NCBI GenBank assembly: GCA_947179155.2
Contig: OX359264.1
Coordinates: forward strand, 50,665,702-50,729,701
DNA: 64,000 nt
Reading direction: 5' to 3'
DNA from: Hedera helix
Taxonomy: Eukaryota > Streptophyta > Magnoliopsida > Apiales > Araliaceae
The notes under the pieces are model-generated. The model was not told the DNA's origin. It searched no databases and was given only the letters and a program-made list of their open reading frames with translations. This document shows positions 1-12,602 of the stretch, one piece after another. Position numbers and translations under genes: made by a program. Positions within the stretch are counted from its first letter, which is position 1. Each line of letters starts with the position of its first letter.

Positions 1-1578
1 ACTCAACAATATAAGATATTTTCACATATCTCTAGTGAAGACATTACTGCTACATATGAGAGATTCAACATCCTTCTCAATACTTTAAAGGCCTTTGACA
101 AGGTCTACCCGAAAAAAGATGTCAACATAAAGTTCATGTAGACTCTACTTAACAAATAGAATGCCAAGACCACTGTCGTCAAAGAGTCAAAGAACCTCTA
201 TGAGCTGGAACTTAATCAAAAGGCTGAGACAACATCAACTACAGAGGCAAGAAGAATAAATAAATGTGTTGCTCTCAAGGCTGCAGAAAGTCCTTCTAAA
301 GCCACCATAGAAAAAGAAAGTGGTTTAGAAAATGAAAATGAAGTTGAAGACATTAATTTTCTCGCCAAAAGGCTAAGAAAACTTATGAAGAAAGGCAGGA
401 GCAATACAAGAAAATACTTCAGAAACGACATCAGCGACAAGAAATACTATAGCAAAGACCTGTGCTTTAACTGTAAAAAGCTAGGACATTTTATTGCTAA
501 GTGTAGTAAATCTATCAAAAAAGATCTGAAGAAAGAAAGAATATATCCAAAAGGAGAAGAAGATATACTTGAGGAAATTTCACAAGAAGATTGTTGATGG
601 TTACTGGAGTGTAACTTGAAGAACTCATATAAAAAGGCACAATGACAGATTTTCCACCAAAAAGAAGATGGAAAAAGGATCACGCACAAGACCTTATCAT
701 AGGTGATCCAACAGCAAGAGTCAGTACACGATCTGTAACCCGAAATGAATGCTGTTATTTGAGCTTCTTTTAGCAAATGGAACCTAAAAAGATCGATGGG
801 ACTCTTCAAGATTCAAGCTAAATAGAGGCAATGTAAGATTAGCTGAACTAGTTAGAAAAAAATAAGGTCCTAATATTGGTTTATTAGCCAAGGGATTATC
901 CAGTGATTGACACCAAATGAGTCTTCAGAAATAAGATGGATAAAAATGGTGTAATCATAAGTAACAAGATCATACTAGTGGTAAAAGGTCACTCTCAAGA
1001 AGAAAGGATCGACTATGATGAAACTTATGTAGCATTAGCAAGACTATAAGCAATCAGAATGTTCGTTGCCTTTGCAGTCAAAATGAATTTTAGAGTCTTT
1101 TATATGGATTTCAAAAGTGTTTTTCCTGAACGGTGAACCTCAAAAAGAGGTGTATGTTAAACAACCTCCAGGTTTAGTTGATCTAACCCAAGTGAATTAT
1201 GTTTATAAATTAGATAGAGCACTTTATAGGTTAAAGCAATCACTTAGAGCATGGTATTAGATTTTAAATAATTTAATTGTTGAAAAAGGATTTATTATAG
1301 GTAGAGTAAACACAACACTATTTTTTAAGAAATAGAAAGACAAAACATTGTTAGTGCAAATTTATGTAGATGATATAATATTTGGTTCTATTGACAAAAA
1401 GTTATGTGAAAGATTTTTCAAGCTTATGCATAACATGTTTGAAATGACCATGATGGGTGAGTTGAATTTCTTCCTTGCACTATAAGTGAAGCAAACTGAT
1501 TTAGGACTTTAGTATCCCAATGAGTTTTTCTTTAAGCTAATTTAATATTCAGATATTGACTTTGTAGGATACAGAATA
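1..1578 (+). pseudogene. Dead SIRE-like Copia fragment: gag end joined to reverse transcriptase
   Basis: In frame 1 the start reads as the end of a Copia gag polyprotein with a CCHC zinc knuckle (CFNCKKLGHFIAKC, around 460-505), ending at 597. About 30-50 bases later the sequence already reads as the linker and reverse transcriptase (RT) of a SIRE-type element: VSTRSVTRN around 720, then VYVKQPPGLVD near 1150 and the YVDDIIFGS catalytic box near 1365. Protease and most of integrase are therefore missing, which points to an internal deletion. Many stops (for example at 139 and 157) and frameshifts make it non-functional. The element runs off the left edge of the window. Its RNase H part resumes after the solo LTR that follows. 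Confidence 0.85.
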
Positions 1579-4500
1579 TGTAATGTCCTAGAATTTCCAC
1601 GTCTTTATTAATTAAATTATTAATTTAATTTCTAACGAGTTAGTTTTACGATATTATTTAAATCTTTGTATGCGATTAATTAATTATGTGATTAAATAAT
1701 TATGTAATTAATTACTAGAATTAATTAAAGGGGGTCACTAATATGTATTAAATTAGTGAACAAACCCTAAAGTTTTAATATCAAAATAATTGATAAGTTT
1801 CCTATTAATTAAATATTCAATTAAATTGAATATAATGAGTTAATTAAATATAATAAATTAATTAATATGATTATTAATTAATGTAAATAATGTGAAATAT
1901 TAATAATAATATTTATTAGTCCATTTAGTAATTTAATACTAATAAGTTAGAGTATTTAATTATTTATTCAATCTAATTATTTATTTAATCATGGATTGAA
2001 TAATTAATGTGTAAATTATTAAATTAGCCAAACATGGGTCAATTAGTAGCCCAAGTAGAGAATAATAAAATTTGACAAATTAGTAGCCCAAACAATTTAA
2101 TAGAAGCCCAATTGGTATTTTAAATAAAGCCCAATAATTGGCCCACTTGAAAAAACAATTATATAACTTATTAATTATTAAAAAGTGAGCTTGTGACACT
2201 CATTTTGGGACAAGAATGATGTCCATCAGCCGACCATGTTGGGAGGAGAGAGAGAAAAAAATTAATTTTGTTTTATTTTAGTTTATTTTTCAATTATTTA
2301 ATTAAAGGATTACTTGTATTGATTTTTGTTTGGTACATGGGCACCATCCCTCTTTTCACCAACTTAGTACTTAGCTAGATTTCTTGCACAAGTCTCCAAC
2401 TACCCTTATTATGGAAATTTGATAGATATAGATTTTATATCTATGCCCATTATAAGTATACTTACAATTTAGTAGTTTTTGTAAGTCATTTCTCATCTTT
2501 TATTTTCAAACTAAAGAGAGAGCTAGAGAACATTTGTAAGTGTAAAAAAATATTGAGAGCAAAATACCAAGAGAAGAGAAGGAGTTTTTGGTTTATGTCT
2601 TCAAGATTCACCACTTATTTTGGAAGAAAAAGGAGAATAGCCATTAAATCAAGGTAATGGTTATTTTAAATGAAGTTTTGTTTTTAAATTAAATAAATCA
2701 TCATGTTAGTATAAACATGTTAATATAGTTATTAATGTGTAGTTGTAATATTTATGTCATGCTTGAGCTTAATATGTTTGGTTTGTATTTTGGTATATTT
2801 TATATGCTAAAATATGTGTTTAGAAGTGTATAAACAAGTCTTGGAATTTATGACCAAAAATATTTTTATAAACCTTAGGTTTATTGTTCTAATATTATAG
2901 AACATTAAATCATGAGAAAAACAAAGTTTGAATCACTCAAAATGGAGTTTTATACAAAAAGTTATGATTTATGGTAGTTTATGTGATGTAAAAATTTTTA
3001 TAAAAAAAGAATGATATTAAATCATGAAAAATTAAATTATTATTGTTATAAATTAATATAAGGTGATTGGTAATTTTTTTGGATTTTTTTTGAGGAGTTA
3101 AAGATTTATTGAAGGTATAATTTTAGTTAAAAATGCACTGTTCACATTCTGCTGGGAGAGAGAAAATAACACTGGCCGCGCAATGCGCGAAGGACTGTTC
3201 ACTGCCTGACCGCGGAGCCAAACGACGTCGTTTGGCATAAGAAAATAAATTACTCCGCGCATTCGCGCGGAAGCCAGCAGACGGGACTTCAAAACGGCAC
3301 TGTTTTGGGCCGTTCATTTTATTACGCGCGCCATGCGCGGAAGAAAATTTCGGGGAAATTACAAGTTTGCCCCTCCGTGTTTTTTTCGACGAAATTACTA
3401 TTTTGCCCTCGGATCAGTTTTCAACTTATTTACAGAAATGTCATTCGGGTTAAATTTAATTAATTTAAATATTTAAAAACTAATTTAAAATTATAACAAA
3501 AATAATAATAATACAAAAATAATATTGGGGAGGATATTTTTCATTAAGTTTAATATTTAAATATTTTAAATATTAATCTAGTTAGCTAAATCATGGTTAA
3601 GTTAAATAAATTTATTATTTATTTATTATTTTAAATGTTAATAATAAATAAAGGTGATAAATTAGCAATTATTATTTAATTCCTATTAAATAATAATTAA
3701 AGAGAGATAAAATTTATAAATTAATTATTTATTATTTAAATATTATTAAATAATAAATAAGGATAATTAAGTAATTAATTATTATTTAATTAGCATTAAA
3801 CAACGATTAATGGAAATTAAGTTATTAGATTTAATAATTTATTATTTAATTTAAATAATAAATAAGAATGAATTGATTATTATTTAACCTTAAATAATAA
3901 TTAAAATTAATTAAATAATTAATTATTATTTAATTGACATTAAATAATAATTAAAGAGGATTAAAATTAGTAAAATATTATTTAATTTACTTAAATTAAA
4001 TAATAAGTAAGTAAAATTAGTTTTAATTTATTTTAAATAATAACTAGTGTTAATTAATTAATTTCTATTTAATCAAGATTAAATAGAAATTAAATAGAGA
4101 TTGAGTTAATAAAATAAATTAAATTTAATTATACTTTAATTAAACAATTGCAATAAGTTGTTTAAGGGTTTAATAAGTGTCCAACACTTAAGAAAAATAT
4201 TTCTAACTTATTAAATTATTAATCTAATATGATTGAGGGTCTATAAGGTTAATAATATTGTTTTGACTAATGTAATTTATGTGTTAGTACTTATGGCATA
4301 AATAAGTTCATTAGTGACCGTATAGCTATGCAAATACGTCGTACTAATTATTAGATCAACTTTATTAATGTTAGGTCTTTCAAAGCAAGTTAGTTAAAGC
4401 TAGACATTTATTGTAGCTGAGCAGACATGCAAGTTCTCTAACCCTACTCATTTATTGTTGAACAAGTTTTTATACTTGTATTTATTGTCAAAACTTGAAG

Positions 4501-5387
4501 TGGTTTAATTATTTAAAAATTATCTCACATCCATATTATTTATAAAATCGCACTTAGTGCACTTGAAACTTATTAGTTCTTGATTCATGAACTGTATTAA
4601 AAATGTCTTAAGCTAATAATTCAGCTAGACATTGCGTTTCTAAATTCAATAACTTGAATACTTTTAAAAGCTTATCCAAACCATTGTTGGGTGCGGATTT
4701 CTTATATTAAGTCTGAGAATTGAACAACCCTAAATTAGGGGATTTTGTGTCGGGAAACCGACTTTGGGCGCCAGTGACTAAATGTAATGCATATACAGCG
4801 GGTTGAATAAGCTGATCCCCTTAAAAACCAAACAACTCAAAGGGTCAGAGGAAACTCTATTATACCCTCGTTAGTTCAGGGTCCTTAGTGACCACTCAAC
4901 ATTTTAAGATTCAAATCTTCTGTTTATTAAAATTTGAATCATGTTTCATTCACAATTGTTATATCTATTGTTGAACCATTGATGACATTTCTCATTCATT
5001 CATGATATATTAAATCTTTATGATTGTTCTAAACTTGCTGAGCAAACTAGTTGTTCATTCTTGCTATATCATGAACTATTTTTCAGATATACCCGATTGC
5101 TCAAAGAATGATAAGGGAAAAGGAAAAGTCAGAGCTTAAGTTAGCTTATGCATGCTAATTAGATCTTTAATTATGTATTTACGGTTGTTAAACCTTTTGT
5201 AATTCCTTATGATAGGAACTGTTTTTATGTTAAGGTTAATAGACCCTGGTATTGTAACCTTTTGAAGGGAACCAATATGTATTATTCCGCGATATTTAAA
5301 TGCAATGTATGTATTTAATTGTTAGTAATGTGTTGAATAGTGAGAACCAAACTCGAGGTTATAGAACTCGGATTTGGGGTTGTCACA
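1579..5387 (+). mobile_element. Solo LTR of a Tekay/Del-type Gypsy retrotransposon
   Basis: It starts TGTAATGTCC and ends GGTTGTCACA, and is flanked by a perfect 5-bp duplication GAATA (1574-1578 and 5388-5392). Along its length it aligns by eye with the two LTRs of the complete element at 14773-28661, with more substitutions and small indels (3809 bp against about 3926). No internal region follows, so it is a solo LTR left by recombination between two LTRs. It landed in the RNase H part of the Copia fragment, whose reading resumes right after it. Confidence 0.93.
3120..3430. promoter_or_regulatory. CpG-rich palindrome block inside the solo LTR
   Basis: A GC-rich island in an AT-rich LTR. 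It carries the perfect 20-bp palindrome GCCAAACGACGTCGTTTGGC at 3217-3236, whose centre GACGTC is a bZIP C-box core. It also has repeated CGCGC-type inverted motifs and two CACTGTTCAC-like or CTGTTCACTG motifs. The 20-bp palindrome is identical in the younger LTRs although the sequence around it differs. A role in transcription control is inferred. Confidence 0.5.
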
Positions 5388-5740
5388 GAATAGACTTGTC
5401 TCATGATTCAACAAGAAGTAAAATTCAATATCAACTTCTACTGCAGAAGCTAAGTACATTGTTGCTGAAAACTGTAAATCTTATGGATGAAGAATCAGCT
5501 AGCTGAATATAAGTTTGAGTTTAAATATATTCTTATTTATCGTGCTAAAACTAGTACAATTGCTATAACTTATAATCTTGTTCTGCATTCAAGGACTAAA
5601 CATATAGACATAAGATATCATTTCATTAAAGATCATGTTATCTCATGTAAATTCTTTAATTCTCTAATGGAACTTGTCTTTGCATCCCATTTGTCTGGTA
5701 CGACTCTCATAAACTTGATATTTAAATCTTTATTGTGATA
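5388..5740 (+). pseudogene. Copia RNase H remnant, continuation of the 1-1578 fragment
   Basis: After the solo LTR the reading resumes as the Copia RNase H end. It includes a degraded STAEA-like segment near 5440-5470 and, in the frame of 5487-5738, the conserved HSRTKHIDIRYHFIKDHV motif. Frameshifts and stops are present. Removing the LTR and one copy of GAATA rejoins it to the RT part that ends at 1578. The 3' LTR of this Copia copy was not recognised. Confidence 0.8.
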
Positions 5741-6961
5741 GAATTTTTCAAATGTTTTGAATAAATTGAGCAAAATATGAAACTTTTCATATGCGGCAGT
5801 GATGTTTTCTCTAGTGGTGTGAAAAAATATTTTATATTATTGAGTGAGGAGTGATTACTTGTTATCCCTTAATTCTTTAGTACCTTCATGCGTGACTAAA
5901 AGAGTTCAGACTTCCTTTGCAATCTTGCATTCTAGCAATTATCTTAGTTTTAGGATTAGTTTCTTTAGGACTCATCAGGTTCGCCGGATCAAATTAGAAA
6001 GTAGAATTTAAAATCTTTGTAATTTATTTTCTGTAAAAGTAGGAGTACTTGTATTTTTGTAATAATTTTTTGTCAAGTGTAACTGAAAATTATATTAAAG
6101 TAATTGGATAAAGAAATAGTTTTACTTTGCATCATAATTTTTCAACGTTCCAAGAAGTTTTTAAGTCAAAGGAATTAAACGTACAATTGTCTAGTTTTTA
6201 ATAAATAATTTTCTATTTTCAAAATTATTTATATATTATTTAAAATAAATTTTTAATATTAATAATAAACTAATTGATTTTTTGCCCACGTGTCTTGAGC
6301 AAACACCTCTGATTATCTGCAAAACCACAATAAAATAAACACAGAGAGTGCAGGTATTAAGCTTTCCATTTTGGTTTTGGGAAGTACAAACCACGTCTAT
6401 ATACCTTTATTTGCCAAAAAAAAGACATATTGCCGACGGTTGGTAAAAGGTTAAGGTTCCATGAATCGATATTATGATGCAATGTTTGATGGTAATAGTT
6501 TAACTACATTAATTCTACCACTAATTAATTCATACTCCTTTTTGTCCGACAAAATGAGTTTTATTTGACTTTAATTCTAATTAATTTATAAAATTTTAAA
6601 TTGTAATCAGAATACTTTTCGAACAGTTTACAAACATGAACTATTCTACTAACATAACTTATATAAAAAAAAAATCACATTATTTTGAATATTAGAATTT
6701 CAACAAATAAATTTGAAAGAGAATTAATTGGCACTCTTTTTTTTTTGGAACATAAATAATACCACATTTATTGTTTGAAGCAAAACTTGTTGGCCATTAA
6801 ATTATAAATTGGTATTCCACGTTTCATTCTCGCACTAGACATTTGCTATTAGTGCTCGATGATGCAAATGCAACATTAAGCAACAAATAAGTTGGTGAAA
6901 AGATGCGTTTAGGCTGAAATGGGTTAAACCCGATAGATTTTATTCTCTTTGTCGGCAATTA
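5741..6961. other. AT-rich spacer, no gene recognised
   Basis: No ORF with recognisable homology on either strand. The first 400 bases may be the decayed 3' end of the preceding Copia element, but I see no LTR boundary. Confidence 0.5.
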
Positions 6962-7235
6962 CTCCATCTTTCCATTATATAGATTATTTTTTAAAAAAAA
7001 AATTCTTTCCAAAATATAAATCATTTTACATATTTCTAGGAGAAAAAATTTAATCATTTATTACTTTATCCTTAAAGATAGCATAATTAATAGAAAGAGA
7101 GGAAAAAATAATTAATTAGTGCATAAATAATAATAAAATTTTAAATCAATATTAATTATCTAACATTAATTTTAATGAAATTTCTTAATATATGTGATAA
7201 TGTCTTAAACGATTTATATAATAGAAAGAAAAGAG
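6962..7235. mobile_element. Stowaway-like MITE (274 bp)
   Basis: The ends form an imperfect inverted repeat (CTCCATCTTTCCATTATATA on the left against the complement of TATATAATAGAAAGAAAAGAG on the right) with TA on both sides (6960-6961 and 7236-7237). Size, AT-rich interior and TA duplication fit a Tc1/mariner-type Stowaway MITE. It has no coding capacity. Confidence 0.6.
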
Positions 7236-7527
7236 TATCATTTATCAACCTGTTAATTTGCTCAAAATATATGTATCATGGATGGTGGGCAAAGTTATAT
7301 ATCTAGGTTTTTTTTTCTCTCTAACTTCTTGCACTATAAAAAAAATTCATTTGTCAATTTTTTATTTTACAAAGAGAATCATTTTTTTTTTAATAGGACA
7401 TGATAATGTTATTGAGAGAAATATTGTAAAGGTTCTCTTTAAATGCACCTTCTTTTTTAGTAAAGTGATAGAAACCTATATTTTCTAATCAAACGCAGGT
7501 CAGTATACCATTGCAAGTTACTCAGTG

Positions 7528-7604
<77 letters not shown>

Positions 7605-7870
7605 CACACGGTAAAAGACATATTAGATTGACCTTAGATAAGCTATTGGATTATCTAAAATCAAGAAAATTCTTTCTTGAAAAATCGAACTTTAATAAAT
7701 GAAATGAAGAATTTTCCTTAAAAACACACCTAAAATACATGGCTAAGACATTACCTTTATTTTAAAAAAAAATAGAAAGTTAGCAATAAACTTAACTTTC
7801 GTTTATTATCAATACAATTATCTAAATCGTAAATCTAGTTAAGATGTTAAATGGAAAATTGACAATATGT
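7236..7870. other. AT-rich spacer containing a microsatellite
   Basis: No gene recognised. ORFs here are produced by low-complexity sequence, including the (TA)n tract. Confidence 0.5.
7529..7597. repeat. (TA)n microsatellite, about 34 units
   Basis: An uninterrupted TA dinucleotide run. The ORF that reads through it as alternating Tyr-Ile is an artefact. Confidence 0.97.
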
Positions 7871-8061
7871 TGAAGGAATTATCGTCTGTGTTTCTGTCAT
7901 TCCTTTTGGTTGGAATATATACAATATACATGATTGTCATATTAGGCTTTTGTTCAGGCAACAATTTAGGCTAAATGTTAGGTACTATTACAAGAATTTT
8001 AGTCAGGCAACAGTTTAGGCTAAATTAACAAATTTGACTAGATTATTTACATAATCTATCA
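7871..8061 (-). repeat. 3' LTR of the minus-strand Copia element
   Basis: On the plus strand it begins TGAAGGAATT and ends ATAATCTATCA. It is 191 bp, matches 12412-12602 at about 94 percent, and lies next to the polypurine tract. Confidence 0.92.
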
Positions 8062-11000
8062 CACCCCCGCAGTCGAAGCGGGAGGTTCTCGTATGCTGAG
8101 ACTGTTCCGAAAATCATCAAAGAGTATGCGTGGAAGTCCTTTAGCGAAAATATCATCAATTTGGTAATGAGATGGAACATGGAGGACACGAACTTGTCCA
8201 CGGGCAACTTTTTCGCGTACGAAATGTATATCCATTTCAATGTGTTTAGTGCGCTGATGTTGAACTGGATTCCCTGAGAGATTGATATGGCACTAACATT
8301 ATCACAGTATACCAATGTAGCCTTGTGGACCGGGCAGTGAAGCTCTAAGAGAAGGTTCCGGATCCAACATGATTTGGAGACAACATTTACCACCCCTCTG
8401 TACTCGGCTTCAGCACTAGAACGTGACAGAGTGGGTTGTCGCTTAAAGGACCAAGAGATCAAGTTGTCTCCAAGAAATACACAATAACCCGAGGTGGATC
8501 GTCTCGTATCTGGGCATCCACCCCAATCAGCATCGGTATAGGATATGAGACCAGAAATTGAAGACTTGTAGAGATGTAATCCAAAATCAAGAGTTCCTTG
8601 AATGTATCGCAGAATTCTTTTTAGAGCATTCATATGTTCATCCTTCGGATCATGCATATGCAAGCACACTTGTTGCACGGCATAGGATATATCTGGTCTC
8701 GTGAATGTAAGATATTGCAATGCTCTAGCCAAACTCCGATAATGTGTGGGATCCTCATATGTAGATCCCGAGGAGGCAGTCAACTTAGATTTCGTATCTA
8801 CTGGAGTAGAAGTAGGTTTGCAAGAAGTCATGCCGGCTCTGTCAATGATTTCTTCAGCATATTTTCGTTGGCAAAGAAATAACCCTTTTGCATGTTGAGT
8901 TACTGCAATACTTAGAAAATAGCTTAATGGGCCCAAATCTTTCATAGCAAATTCAGATACAAGTAGTTACATAATAGACTGGCGAAGAGTATCAGATGAT
9001 GCTGTTAGGATGATGTCATCAACATAAAGTAGAATGTATGCCGTGTCATGTCCTCGGTGATAAATAAATAATGAGTGATCAGATTTGCTATGCGAGAAAC
9101 CAATGGTAGAAACAAAATCAGTAAACCGTTGATACCAAGCACGAGGAGCCTATTTTAGGCCATACAAGGACTTTTGCAACAAGCACACATAATCAGGATG
9201 AATTGGATCTCGAAATCCCATACGCTGGTGAATGTAAACGGTTTCAAGAAGTTGTCCATGCAAGAAAGCATTTTTAACATCCAACTGATGTATGGACCAT
9301 GATTTTGATAGAGTTATGCTGAGAACAGCCCGAATAGTAGCATGTTTCACCACCGGGCTAAATGTTTCATCACAATCCACACCAACTTTTTGAGACCTGC
9401 CATCACCAACAAGACAGGCTTTGTGCCTCTCAAAAGAACCGTTAGATTTCTTTTTATGTCTAAAAATCCACATAGAGTGAATTATATTCATTTTAGAAGG
9501 ACGGGGCACCAACTCCCACGTCTTATTTTTAATAAGAGCATTAAATTCATCAAGCATGACCGCTTTCTAATTCGAGTCGGACAAGGCAACTTTTGGGTTA
9601 CGGGGAAGAGGGGATGGTGTAACCGTGGTTGTCAAATTATATTGACGTTTGAGCTTAAATATCCCATGCATGCTGTAGGTAGCCATGGACCTTGAGGTGG
9701 GTGGGCTAGATTGGTTCAGATGGGGCTGCCCATTTGTGGATGGGATAGGGCTTGGAGGTTCCACGTGTGGACTGGGCCTGTTTGGTGTGTGAGGTGGGGT
9801 TTGTGAGCTTTGGGTATGGGCCAGTGGGGATGTGTGAGGCTCAGTTTGTTGCTGGGGCTGAATGTTACTTTGGTTTAGTAAATGATGCTGCAACAAAGGG
9901 TGCAAATTATTATCTAAAAAATCATAAGTAGTAAAAGATGGGGTATGCAACTTGGCAAATAGAAATTGGGACTCATCAAATGTGACATGTCTAGATATAA
10001 TAATTTTGCGACTAGACAAAACATAACATTCATATCCTCTATGATTAGGCGGGTAACCCAAAAAGACACACGGTGTAGAACGGGATTGTAGTTTATGGAT
10101 TGTGGTAGAAGGGAGAAGAGGATAGCAAAGACAACCAAAAACCTGTAAGTGTGAATAAGTTGGATCCCGGTGATAGAGAATTTAAGTTGGAGAATAGTGT
10201 TTGAGCGTTTTGCTAGGGAGAATGTTCAAGAGGTATGTTGCCATTTGTAAAGCATAATGCCAAAAAGAAGAAGGCATGGATGAGTGAGCAAGGAGAGTTC
10301 AAATCAAGTTGTTTATGGCTCGTATTTTTCGTTCGACTTTTACATTTTGTGGGGAAGTAGGCATGAGAACGAAATATCATACCATTTTTGTGGCAAAATA
10401 ATTTAAATGACTCATTATCATATTCCCTTCCATTGGAAGCTTTTAATATTCTTCTCAAATTGTGTTTTGATGTACACACTAAATGATAGAAAAATGGAAT
10501 AAACTTGTGATTTTTTGCCATTAGGAAAAGTTCATAAAAAATTAATGTAATCATCCAAGAGAAGAATATAATACTTATGACCTGTCGAACTTAAAATAGG
10601 AGATGTCCACAAATCACTATGCATGAAATCAAATGGCATTGTAGTGCAAGAAGAAGATGGATTAAACGGCAATTGAACATGTTTCCCAAAAACACAAGAT
10701 TCGCAAAGAGAGGAGCAAGAAAAACTGTTACAATCAATAAACTTATTATTGCAAAGAAAGCGTAAAACAGGTGTTCCCAGGAGTCCCAATCTATTATGCC
10801 ATAAGACAGGAAAAATAGCTGTAAAAGCTGACGAATAGGTGACTAAATGGTTGATGGTGTCGGTAATAGGATAAAGATCCCCAGTGCTATCACATCTCAT
10901 TATAGGCATCCCCGTCTGAATATCCTTCACAGAAAATCCAAATGGATCAAATTCAACGAAAACATTATTGTCAGTTGTAAAACGACGCACAGATATCATG

Positions 11001-11363
11001 TTTTTAATAAGTTTGGGTGCATGTAGGACATTATGTAACTGTAAAGGTGGGTGGGGAGGGGGAAGGTTCGTTTGCCCAAAACCACGAATTGAAATTTCTT
11101 GTCCACTGCCAACAATAATATTTTTATTAGCTCATATTAAGATAAGAAGAGAGAGTACCTTGAGATGCCGGCATCTGTGAGGTTGCACCAGTATCCATGT
11201 ACCAGTTTTCATCAGGAGCATTAAGAGTCATAGTATGCATTACTTGCTCGATGTCGGTAGGAGCATAATTCAAAGGTGGCGGCACATAAGCTATGTGAGC
11301 TTGCTGTGGTCGATTTCCCAAGATGCCGGGTTGAAGAGCCGTAAGTGGCCTAGTCCACACCAA
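8043..11363 (-). pseudogene. Broken Copia pol: protease, integrase, RT, RNase H
   Basis: Going from high to low coordinates on the minus strand: protease with WYMDTGATSQM (near 11190); the pre-integrase zinc region and integrase start (CESCVFGKHVQLPF, FMHSDLWTSP, 10532-10999); the integrase core end and GYPPNHRGYECYVL segment (9567-10061); RT start (NKTWELVPRPSKMN, LDVKNAFLHGQL, 9150-9557); and RT end plus RNase H (MKDLGPLSYFL, DADWGGCPDTRRSTSGYCVF, SSAEAEYRG, 8043-8945). An intact element would encode these as one polyprotein. Here they lie in at least five separate frames with in-frame stops, for instance near 9150 just before the YGLKQ-type segment, so the product is dead. Confidence 0.9.
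8062..8075 (-). other. Polypurine tract of the minus-strand Copia element
   Basis: Read on the minus strand it is ACTGCGGGGGTG directly before the 3' LTR, the usual second-strand priming tract of this Copia lineage. Confidence 0.75.
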
Positions 11364-12305
11364 GGTGGGGTATGGACAAGGTGGGACAGCCCATGGTTGC
11401 TGGACCCACCCCCACGATGGTGGTTGTCCCCATTGTTGATGCCAAGGACATGACTGCTGTTGTTGGTGGCTGTTTCTGCCAATGGTCTGGTTATGGCCTC
11501 CACGACCTCGACCTTTTCCACCGTTATTTTTCCCTTTGTTAATGTTGTGGTGCTGACCTCGTTTGTGATTGTTTCTGCCATTACCCGAACCAGAATTGGA
11601 ACCTTTACCATCATCAACAACATTCCTGGTGGTAGGAGGGCGGTGCCTGCGGCTGCGGCAACGGCAACAGGTTTCTTTGCTTTACGGGTTTCTTCAAGAA
11701 TCAACCTTGAACGAGCCTTATAAAATGGAGGCAGAGGATCACTATGCTGGATGCAACAAGCAACACCATTGTAGTTATCATTTAATCCCGTAATCAATTG
11801 AATAACTAACCTTTAATTCGACACGGGGCACTCCGACGTTGGCTAGTTGATCAGCCAACATTTTAAGTTCTTGACAATAGGCAGATATGTTAGGAAAATC
11901 ATCCATATGCACGATGCTGAATTGTTTCTCCAGGTAGACGGCCCTTGAAATCTTATTGTCTTGAAAAATGTTTTGGAGTCGATCCCATGCTTGTTGAGCA
12001 GGCGAATAGATTTGTAAGATGGTGTGTAATAAGTCATTTGAGATAGTGCCATAAATCCATTGAAGGACTATAGCATCCAAACGCGACAATAGTTGTTCAT
12101 CACGTTCAACAACCTGTTCTTTTTCTTTATCGGTTGTTCTTGGTTTAAGAGGAATGATGTGGTCAGTAACTTGGTATGCTCGGCAATGGATCTTGAATAA
12201 CTCTGCCCATGAGGAGTATTGGCCTTTTTCCATCTCAAGAGTCATAGGGATAAAGTTTTTAACATTATTAACTGCTAGAGCAGGATGAAATTTCTGTTCA
12301 GCCAT
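11291..12305 (-). pseudogene. Broken Copia gag
   Basis: The start codon at 12303-12305 (MAEQKFHPALAVNNVKNFIP) opens the usual Ale-type gag with WAELFKIHCRAYQV and a retrotran_gag core (AWDRLQNIFQDNKISRAVYL) up to 11778. A frameshift follows and the reading continues in another frame (MITGLNDNYNGVACCIQHSDP, near 11797) through a low-complexity region to about 11291. The start lies just downstream of the LTR and primer-binding site, as expected. The frameshift disables it. Confidence 0.85.
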
Positions 12306-12399
12306 TTGTTGTGAAGGAATGAAAAGAGAGAAAGAGGACAGGAAGAATAGGAGAATAGGAGGAGAAGGAATGGCGGAGCAGCTAGGAAAAAACTTTAAC

Positions 12400-12411
12400 G
12401 CTCTGATACCA
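12400..12411 (-). other. Primer-binding site of the minus-strand Copia element
   Basis: On the minus strand TGGTATCAGAGC follows the 5' LTR directly and is complementary to the 3' end of plant initiator tRNA-Met. Confidence 0.92.
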
Positions 12412-12602
12412 TGAAGGAATTATCATTCGTGTTTCTGTCATTCCTTTTGGTTGGAATATATACAATATACATGATTTCCATATTAGGCTTTTGGTCAGGC
12501 AACAACTTAGGCTAAATGTTAGGTATTATTACAAGGATTTTAGTCAGGCAACAATTTAGGCTAAATTAGCAGATTTGACTAGATTATTTACATAATCTAT
12601 CA
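12412..12602 (-). repeat. 5' LTR of the minus-strand Copia element
   Basis: 191 bp with TG...CA ends, paired with 7871-8061. Next to the primer-binding site. Confidence 0.92.

Larger units (their letters stand above)
7871..12602 (-). mobile_element. Full-length degenerate Copia retrotransposon (Ale/Retrofit-like), minus strand
   Basis: Two 191-bp LTRs bracket a minus-strand internal region in the order LTR, initiator tRNA-Met primer-binding site, gag, protease, integrase, RT, RNase H, purine tract, LTR. I count about 12 differences between the LTRs (roughly 6 percent), so the insertion is much older than the Gypsy element nearby; at 1.3e-8 substitutions per site per year this would be about 2.4 million years. 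The short LTRs, 4.7-kb length and the GACTGCGGGGGTG tract before the 3' LTR suit the Ale/Retrofit lineage. I do not see a perfect target duplication (TATGT on one side, GAATT on the other). Confidence 0.9.

Noticed and set aside
7511..7702. ORF with a long Tyr-Ile run
   Set aside because: Translation of the (TA)n microsatellite.
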